In this document: positions 24,926-30,039 of the stretch, piece by piece | Numbering within the stretch: position 1 is the first letter of the stretch | How the letters are laid out: each line of letters begins with the position of its first letter | DNA from: CAYMUL01 sp964393605 | GTDB taxonomy: Bacteria > Bacteroidota > Ignavibacteria > Ignavibacteriales > Ignavibacteriaceae | DNA: 30,039 bases | Direction: 5' to 3' | Assembly (NCBI GenBank): GCA_964393605.1 | Contig: CAYMUL010000039.1 | Span: forward strand, 1-30,039 | Position numbers and translations under genes: made by a program | Notes under the pieces: model-generated | Databases searched by the model: none | Seen by the model: the letters and a program-made list of their open reading frames with translations, nothing else | What the model was told of the DNA's origin: nothing

Positions 24926-25573
24926 ATGAGAAAGATTAAAAATCTAATTTGGAAAATTTTGAACATAACGAGTATTGGAGGCATTATTCAATTATTTTTT
25001 TTTAGTTCTTTGAGAGACATTGGGTGGTTTCTGACATTTAAAACCAAAGAAGCAATAGATGGACAAGGGAATCCACTTCCTTGGCTAACATATTCATTCA
25101 TTAAATTCATCGAGCCTAGGCTTCGGAATGACATGGAAGTGCTGGAATTTGGATCTGGAAATTCAACTTTGTGGTTCTCCTCTCGTGTAAAGTCAATAAG
25201 GGCAATAGAACATAATCTCAGTTGGTTTGTTAAGATGGAGAAACGTCTTCCTAATAATGCTTCAGTTATTTTAAGATCAGGCGATAGCATTGAAGAATAT
25301 TTGAATGTTCTAAAAATTTCGGCAAAGCAATACGATATAATCATCATCGACGCAATTCATAGAAATAAAGTCGTAGAATTTTGTGAACCAGCGTTAAAAA
25401 GTGGAGGAATAATTATTTTTGATAATACTCAAGTTGAGGACTACAAATCGGGAATTTCTTTTCTCGTCAATAACGGTTTTAAAAGACTCGATTTCATCGG
25501 TATGTTACCGATAATCAGCTATGATAACACGACCACAATATTTTATAAAGATTATAATTGTATAGGAATTTAA
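24926..25573 (+). CDS. SAM-dependent methyltransferase-like protein
   Basis: A 215-residue protein with a class I methyltransferase core: VLEFGSGNSTLWFSS (about 71-85) as motif I, RAIEHNLSWF as motif II, and YDIIIIDAIHR then GGIIIFDNTQVEDY as later strands. AAGGAG lies eight bases before the ATG, one of the clearest ribosome sites in the window. It starts one base after the flippase stop and directly abuts the FkbM-type gene, so the three are one transcript. The substrate is unknown. An N-terminal hydrophobic stretch (about 14-32) may tether it to the membrane. Confidence 0.85.
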   Translation: MRKIKNLIWKILNITSIGGIIQLFFFSSLRDIGWFLTFKTKEAIDGQGNPLPWLTYSFIKFIEPRLRNDMEVLEFGSGNSTLWFSSRVKSIRAIEHNLSWFVKMEKRLPNNASVILRSGDSIEEYLNVLKISAKQYDIIIIDAIHRNKVVEFCEPALKSGGIIIFDNTQVEDYKSGISFLVNNGFKRLDFIGMLPIISYDNTTTIFYKDYNCIGI

Positions 25574-26251
25574 ATGTCATTCATAAAAAATCTCATTCAT
25601 AAATATCAACTTTCAGGATTTTATAAATCGGGAAAGACGTCTTATTCGCTAGAAGGAGAGGACTTGATTCTAGCACGATACTTCGAGGGAGAGCAAAATG
25701 GTTTCTATGTCGAAGTGGGTGCCTATCATCCTGTCAGATTTTCAAATTCTTATCTCTTCTACAAAAAAGGATGGCAAGGAATAAACATCGATGCCCGACC
25801 GGGATCAATGAAGTTGTTCAATAAAATTAGACCTCGCGATATTAATATAGAAGCGGCTATAAGTGATGAAGTTGAAGAACTGACATATTATATGTTCAAT
25901 GAACCTGCACTGAACGGTTTTGATAAAGAATTGAGTGAGGCTCGAAAGTCCGAAGACTTCAGATTAATATCTGAAATGAAGATAAAAACACAACTACTTT
26001 CTGAGGTATTAGAAAAAAATATTTTCAATTCAAAAATAAGTTTTATGTCAATTGATGTTGAGGGTTTTGATTTAAAAGTTCTTCAATCTAATGACTGGAA
26101 AAAGTTTCGCCCAGAATTAATTCTGATAGAAATAATCGATTTTAACATCAATACTTTACTTGAGTCCCCTATCAATAGACTACTTCAGAGTGTTGGTTAT
26201 GAGTTTTGGGCAAAAACTCTGACAGCGATGTTTTATAAAAAAATAGGTTGA
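25574..26251 (+). CDS. FkbM-family methyltransferase
   Basis: A 225-residue enzyme of the FkbM type, generally O-methyltransferases acting on sugars or polyketides. Signatures are YSLEGEDLILARYF (about 23), GFYVEVGAYHPVRFSNSY (about 43), NIDARPGSM (about 73) and FMSIDVEGFDLKVLQS (about 156), with LILIEI after it. The first codon follows the stop of the preceding gene without a gap; AGGAA lies six bases upstream. It ends the tight run of glycan genes; the next gene, for a lipoprotein, begins 58 bases on. With the TylF-like enzyme this makes two probable sugar methyltransferases. Confidence 0.9.
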   Translation: MSFIKNLIHKYQLSGFYKSGKTSYSLEGEDLILARYFEGEQNGFYVEVGAYHPVRFSNSYLFYKKGWQGINIDARPGSMKLFNKIRPRDINIEAAISDEVEELTYYMFNEPALNGFDKELSEARKSEDFRLISEMKIKTQLLSEVLEKNIFNSKISFMSIDVEGFDLKVLQSNDWKKFRPELILIEIIDFNINTLLESPINRLLQSVGYEFWAKTLTAMFYKKIG

Positions 26252-26309
26252 CTATAAACTGAGACTTTGTTAAGTTTGATCAACTTAAATTTTAATATAG
26301 GATGTGACC

Positions 26310-27617
26310 ATGAAACGTAACCTAATTGTTACTATTTTATTCTTAAGTCTGATCCTCTCAAATTGCAGCAAGGATCAAGTCACCTCTCCCCCATTGGGGG
26401 GAAATTCTGGAGGTCTATTATTTAAAATCGATAGACAGAACACACCAGAAAATGTCGCTACCGTTACTGCCAAACTTTCCCGTACTGGCTATACTTCAAT
26501 AATCCGAACTTTAAATATCTTAACCGATACAACAGCTGACCTTTCAATCTCTGGGATTTCTGTTGGCGAATGGAATTTAAAAGTGGAAGCTTTTACATCA
26601 ACCAATGTGCTTGTCTATGCAGGTGAAGCATCAGTAAATATTCAAGATGGAATCACTACGCAAGTCAGTATGATCTTGCAACCAGTGCAGACAGGAGTAG
26701 GAAATATTTATATTTTCGTAACATGGGGTGGAACCCAGCTGGAATGGACTGATCATATAAATAATCCGATTCTTTCGAAAAGAGAAAATGATTCAACCGA
26801 ACTTGGGGGAATAATTCATCCAACGGTTCTTCTTGATAATGGTATTTATAAGATGTGGTATGCTGGGGTGATGAATGCCGGACGAAACGTAATTCATTAC
26901 GCCCAATCAACGGATGGTAAAAACTGGACCCGGCCGATTAATTTTCCTGCCTTAACACCTTCGGATTCCGGATGGGATTCATGGTCTGTTCAACCAGGTG
27001 GAATTATAAAACATGAGGGTACATATAGACTTTATTATTTTGGTTATTCATCTCAATTCGGTCCATGGAAGATAGGAATGGCGACTTCCTCTGACGGAAT
27101 CAACTGGAATAAATTACCAAATCCGATTCTTTCGGGTAATTCAGGAAGTGACCAACAGTTACAAGTTGCTTCAGTGGTAAAGGCTAACAATCAATACTTC
27201 TTATATTTTGCTTCTCGCTATCCGACAAACTGGTCAATTAGTGTTGCTCGCTCTAATGATGGTTTAACATGGACCAAAGACAGCCATAATCCATTGTTAA
27301 CTGCAACTTATAGTTGGGAAGGATCAGGGGTATATGATCCAACGGTTATTTATGACGGAACACAGTTTACAATGGTTTATATGTGTGCAACCGGTTCTTT
27401 TTCTAAAAATTTTGGAATTGCAACCTCCTACGATGGAATAAATTGGGTGAAGCGATCAACTCCTACTTTTAATGCAAATAATACACATAATAATTGGGCA
27501 TCAATCGATGCCGCCTATCCGTTTCTGATAAAAGACAATAATGGATTGAAATTGTATTATTGCGGAATTGGGGGTAACAGTAATACTTATAGAATAGGAT
27601 TAGCATTTAAAAATTAA
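26310..27617 (+). CDS. Lipoprotein with five-bladed beta-propeller (glycosidase-like), paralogue 1
   Basis: A secreted, lipid-anchored protein of 435 residues. The signal peptide ends in a lipobox, LILSNC, with Cys19 acylated. Residues about 30-140 form a beta-rich domain ending LQPVQTGVGNIYIFVTWGG. The rest is a propeller of five repeats, each with a YKMWYAG- or YRLYYFG-like strand followed by S-x-DG-x-x-W (STDGKNW, SSDGINW, SNDGLTW, SYDGINW); the fifth closes with LKLYYCG and YRIGLAF. This resembles GH43/GH130-like propellers, but I cannot assign catalytic acids. I chose ATG 26310 because AGGA lies seven bases upstream; a GTG two codons earlier is possible. A terminator follows. Confidence 0.85.
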   Translation: MKRNLIVTILFLSLILSNCSKDQVTSPPLGGNSGGLLFKIDRQNTPENVATVTAKLSRTGYTSIIRTLNILTDTTADLSISGISVGEWNLKVEAFTSTNVLVYAGEASVNIQDGITTQVSMILQPVQTGVGNIYIFVTWGGTQLEWTDHINNPILSKRENDSTELGGIIHPTVLLDNGIYKMWYAGVMNAGRNVIHYAQSTDGKNWTRPINFPALTPSDSGWDSWSVQPGGIIKHEGTYRLYYFGYSSQFGPWKIGMATSSDGINWNKLPNPILSGNSGSDQQLQVASVVKANNQYFLYFASRYPTNWSISVARSNDGLTWTKDSHNPLLTATYSWEGSGVYDPTVIYDGTQFTMVYMCATGSFSKNFGIATSYDGINWVKRSTPTFNANNTHNNWASIDAAYPFLIKDNNGLKLYYCGIGGNSNTYRIGLAFKN

Positions 27618-27984
27618 ATTTATCTTTTATTTTTTTCGAACCGCCTTTGGGCGGTTTTTTTTTGAATTGTTTAACTGGGTTGCTTAGAGTTATGAATTGT
27701 GTTTAACTTTCAAAAAAATATTCACACTCGAGTTGATCGGTAATATCAATTTTCGTTCTTTTTGGGAAGGGGCACGAAATAATTGGCGGTATCAATTAAA
27801 TCCGCAACTGTGCTTTCATGTACGGAACGGAAATTGTGCTTCCATCGATCGCAATCAACAAACAACTTTAAAATTTTATTGTGAATTGTTTACGTATATC
27901 CTGAGATTTTTTTTAAGAAATATCTTGACTAAATTTGCTTTTAAGAATCAATTTAAAATTATTATTGTCTTTTTTTGGTGTCGC
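27618..27984. other. Gap with terminator and no convincing gene
   Basis: After the terminator at 27639-27663 there are about 320 bases without a supported gene. A frame open from a TTG at 27697 runs into the next methyltransferase gene, but its 96 extra residues show no family features and it lacks a ribosome site. The stretch most likely holds the promoter and leader of the gene at 27985. Confidence 0.55.
27639..27663 (+). terminator. Rho-independent terminator after the first lipoprotein
   Basis: AACCGCC and GGCGGTT form a perfect 7-bp stem on a 4-nt loop (TTTG), followed by seven more T. It starts 22 bases after the lipoprotein stop and closes the long rightward transcript. Confidence 0.92.
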
Positions 27985-28614
27985 ATGTATAAAAAATTCA
28001 AGAGAAAAATATATTTACTCCTTGTACCATTCATAAAATTTGTAACTCTAATAAAATGGAGATATTACCTTGCAACAGCCGACGAAATAAAGTTAGTCGT
28101 TGGAGCTGGCATGACTCATTTCCCAGGATGGTTTAACACTGATATTGATACGCTGGATCTTACAAAGGAAGCTGATTTTCAGAAATATTTTTCCAAAAGG
28201 AAGATTGATAAAGTTCTCGCTGAACATGTTCTTGAACATTTGACGGATAATCAATTAGATTTGATGTGCTCAAATTTGTACAAGTATTCATCCTCATCTG
28301 TCAATATCAGAATTGCTGTTCCCGATGGGTTTCACTCTAGCCACGATTATATTAACAAAGTAAAACCCGGCGGAACCGGAATGGGTGCAGATGATCATAA
28401 ACATCTTTTCAATTTTTTATCGCTTGCCGAAAAATTTACAAAGCATGGATTTAAAGCAAATCCAATTGAATATTGGGATGAAGACCATATTTTTCATCAG
28501 GGGTATGCTAATGATGATAAAGGATTTATTACTCGTTCATTCATTAATGATGATAGAAATAAAAATGGAGAGCCCGTCTACACATCCTTAATTATAGACT
28601 TCACTAAAAAATAG
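27985..28614 (+). CDS. COG4627-like SAM-dependent methyltransferase
   Basis: A 209-residue protein. I start it at MYKKFKRKIYLL (ATG 27985), since sequence before that lacks family features. Class I methyltransferase signs are IKLVVGAGMTHFPGWFNTDI (about 47-66, a relaxed motif I) and VLAEHVLEHLTDNQLDL, followed by IRIAVPDGFH and DHKHLFNF. This pattern is known from predicted methyltransferases of surface-sugar loci. It lies alone between the two lipoprotein paralogues, with a terminator before it and 57 bases after it. The acceptor is unknown. Confidence 0.8.
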   Translation: MYKKFKRKIYLLLVPFIKFVTLIKWRYYLATADEIKLVVGAGMTHFPGWFNTDIDTLDLTKEADFQKYFSKRKIDKVLAEHVLEHLTDNQLDLMCSNLYKYSSSSVNIRIAVPDGFHSSHDYINKVKPGGTGMGADDHKHLFNFLSLAEKFTKHGFKANPIEYWDEDHIFHQGYANDDKGFITRSFINDDRNKNGEPVYTSLIIDFTKK

Positions 28615-28635
28615 TTTTGTTTTAAAGATTAGAAT

Positions 28636-28674
28636 CTCTAAATTTCTGCCGTTCAAAATTTAGAGGTAGTCATG
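28636..28674 (+). promoter_or_regulatory. Hairpin covering the ribosome binding site of lipoprotein 2
   Basis: CTCTAAATTT (28636-28645) and AAATTTAGAG (28656-28665) form a perfect 10-bp stem on a 10-nt loop. The right arm contains most of the GAGG ribosome site (28663-28666), which lies five bases before the ATG at 28672. When folded, the mRNA would hide that site. There is no T-tract, so termination is unlikely. Confidence 0.5.
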
Positions 28675-29994
28675 AAAGCGAAAATATTAGTACTATTTTT
28701 TTTAGTTCTTTTTTTAAGCAGTTGTAAAAAAGAAGGACCCACATCGCCGCCAATCAACCCTGAAAACGAAATCGGGGCACTTTCGATACAATTTGACAAA
28801 ACAACTATACCCACCAACGTAGTTTTAATCACCGCAACATTGACAAGAACAAGTTTTGATAGTGTTCATAGTACAATGAATGTGTTATCTGATAGTTCTG
28901 CTGAATTATTAGTTCCTTCAATTGCTGTTGGCACATGGCATTTAGTAGTGCGAGCTTTCGGAAGTGATAACCAATTGCTCTATATAGGGGAAACAAATAT
29001 TAATGTACAGGCAAATATTATAGTCTCAGTAAGTTTGGTCTTACAACCAACTACTTCAAACGTTGGCTCTATTTATATTTATGTCAGGTGGGGTTCAGGA
29101 ACGCAACAAAGTTCGTGGATTGATTATCCCGGTAATCCCCTGCTTGTAGCAACAGATACTAGTTTTGAAAGATATGGAGTCGCTCAATCTAAAATTATTT
29201 TTGATGACAATAAATATCGAATGTATTATATCGGCGTTCTTGCGAGTGGTAGAAAGAATGTCATGTATGCTGAATCGGTAGATGGAAGAACGTGGACGAA
29301 ACGAACTAATCCGGTGCTTACGACCGGACCAAATTCGTGGGATTCACTTGCTGTTCATCCCGGACCAATTGTCAAAGAGAATGGCGTTTATAAAATGTAT
29401 TATTCCGGATTTGGAACTATATCAGGTAAATGGAGTATAGGTTTGGCTATATCTACCGATGGAATAAATTGGACAAAAAGTTCTCAACCAGTTTTTTCGG
29501 GTAATTCTCCCTCAAGTAAATATGTAGCGTGGAGTATTATAAAGAAAAACGATACATTCTACATGTTTTATTCCACAATGTCCAATCCACCTTACAGTAT
29601 TGCATTAGCAACTTCGATTGATGGAACAAATTGGACAACTGCAAACAATTCTCCCCTTTTAACTCCAACGCAACCATGGGAAGGAGTTGGTATAACTTGT
29701 CCCTCTGTAGTTAAAGACGGAGATATCTACCGGATGGTTTATATGAACACACCTACTTTTGGTTCAGGAACTACCGGTTTCGGAATGGCAATATCTAATG
29801 ATGGATTAAGCTGGACGCGAGAATCCACTTCACCAATCTTCACAGATACAAAGACTGCTAATGGCTGGGCTGCTGCTGATATTGCATATCCTCAATTGAT
29901 AAAAGTCGGAAATGAGTGGCGAATTTATTATAGTGGTTTTAGTAACGATAACGCCCCTTTCTATAAGATTGGTTATACAAGGAAATTTAATTAG
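28672..29994 (+). CDS. Lipoprotein with five-bladed beta-propeller, paralogue 2
   Basis: A 440-residue paralogue of the lipoprotein at 26310, co-linear over its whole length. The lipobox is LFLSSC with Cys18, followed in both by a TSPP segment. The N-terminal beta domain ends LQPTTSNVGSIYIYVRWGSG, parallel to its partner. Propeller repeats show YRMYYIG, YKMYYSG, FYMFYST, YRMVYMN and WRIYYSG strands and the motifs SVDGRTW, STDGINW, SIDGTNW and SNDGLSW. Near the end, NGWAAADIAYPQLIK matches NNWASIDAAYPFLIK of the first copy. It is an outer-surface or periplasmic lipoprotein, perhaps binding or cleaving glycan. A hairpin covers its ribosome site. Confidence 0.85.
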   Translation: MKAKILVLFFLVLFLSSCKKEGPTSPPINPENEIGALSIQFDKTTIPTNVVLITATLTRTSFDSVHSTMNVLSDSSAELLVPSIAVGTWHLVVRAFGSDNQLLYIGETNINVQANIIVSVSLVLQPTTSNVGSIYIYVRWGSGTQQSSWIDYPGNPLLVATDTSFERYGVAQSKIIFDDNKYRMYYIGVLASGRKNVMYAESVDGRTWTKRTNPVLTTGPNSWDSLAVHPGPIVKENGVYKMYYSGFGTISGKWSIGLAISTDGINWTKSSQPVFSGNSPSSKYVAWSIIKKNDTFYMFYSTMSNPPYSIALATSIDGTNWTTANNSPLLTPTQPWEGVGITCPSVVKDGDIYRMVYMNTPTFGSGTTGFGMAISNDGLSWTRESTSPIFTDTKTANGWAAADIAYPQLIKVGNEWRIYYSGFSNDNAPFYKIGYTRKFN

Positions 29995-30039
29995 GGTTTC
30001 CTGAAAAAGTAATAAAATTGATTTGAGGCAATAAAATCA

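Noticed and set aside
26386..26402. GC-rich CCCCC-ATT-GGGGG hairpin inside the first lipoprotein gene
   Set aside because: It encodes the TSPPLGG segment in frame, has a stem of five pairs only, and is not followed by a T-tract. The paralogue lacks it, so I treat it as chance within the coding sequence.
27740..27860. Possible cobalamin riboswitch (GGGAA followed by CCGCAACTGTG)
   Set aside because: Only two short pieces resemble the consensus. The expected helices and the terminal conserved block are absent, and the downstream methyltransferase has no link to cobalamin.
27697..27984. N-terminal extension of the COG4627-like methyltransferase from a TTG
   Set aside because: The extra 96 residues lack family features, the start has no ribosome site, and the ATG at 27985 gives a protein of sensible length.

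Overview
The window is AT-rich bacterial DNA with no rRNA, tRNA, phage, insertion-sequence transposase or CRISPR array that I can see. Shine-Dalgarno signals are weak or absent at many genes, several genes need a TTG or GTG start, and the proteins include a GTP-type PEPCK, a COG0334 glutamate dehydrogenase, a LytS/LytTR pair and SxDGxxW beta-propeller lipoproteins. Together these suggest the Bacteroidota/Chlorobi/Ignavibacteriota neighbourhood. This placement is an inference from style, not from a marker gene.

Layout. 1-437: non-coding, with five copies of a short covarying hairpin. 438-4946 (-): a very large multi-PAS/GAF sensor histidine kinase. 5142-6929 (-): GTP-dependent PEP carboxykinase with a clear terminator. 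7118-7891 (+): a lone MlaE-type permease. 7892-9521: an accessory stretch with degenerate repeats, ORF debris and a two-gene unit of unknown small membrane proteins. 9522-12255 (-): M24 aminopeptidase and glutamate dehydrogenase, separated by two strong hairpins. 12386-15162 (+): a CPA2 cation/proton antiporter with RCK domains and an alpha/beta hydrolase. 15163-15668: an intact MNT nucleotidyltransferase (-) whose HEPN toxin partner survives only as its first 23 codons, next to a run of perfect hairpins. 15810-15989 (+): a small membrane protein. 16282-18056 (-): a LytS-type histidine kinase and LytTR response regulator. 18386-29994 (+): a surface-glycan region holding a GT2 polyprenyl-phosphate glycosyltransferase, a YfhO-family membrane protein, a flippase, five methyltransferase-like proteins (including TylF and FkbM types) and two paralogous propeller lipoproteins.

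How the genes fit together. The left two thirds is mostly core metabolism (PEP/oxaloacetate, glutamate/2-oxoglutarate, peptide turnover) and envelope or ion homeostasis. The right third reads as one co-directional cluster with short gaps or overlaps from 18386 to 26251. The GT2 plus YfhO pairing recalls the CsbB/YfhO (GtrB-type) systems, in which a lipid-linked sugar is made inside the cell and used by a GT-C-like enzyme outside. With a Wzx-like flippase and several methyltransferases, a methylated surface glycan is the most economical inference.

The best candidates for something undescribed are the covarying hairpin family at the left edge, the disrupted HEPN/MNT locus with its palindromic junction, the paired propeller lipoproteins (one with a hairpin over its ribosome binding site), and the unknown two-gene membrane unit at 8387-9383.
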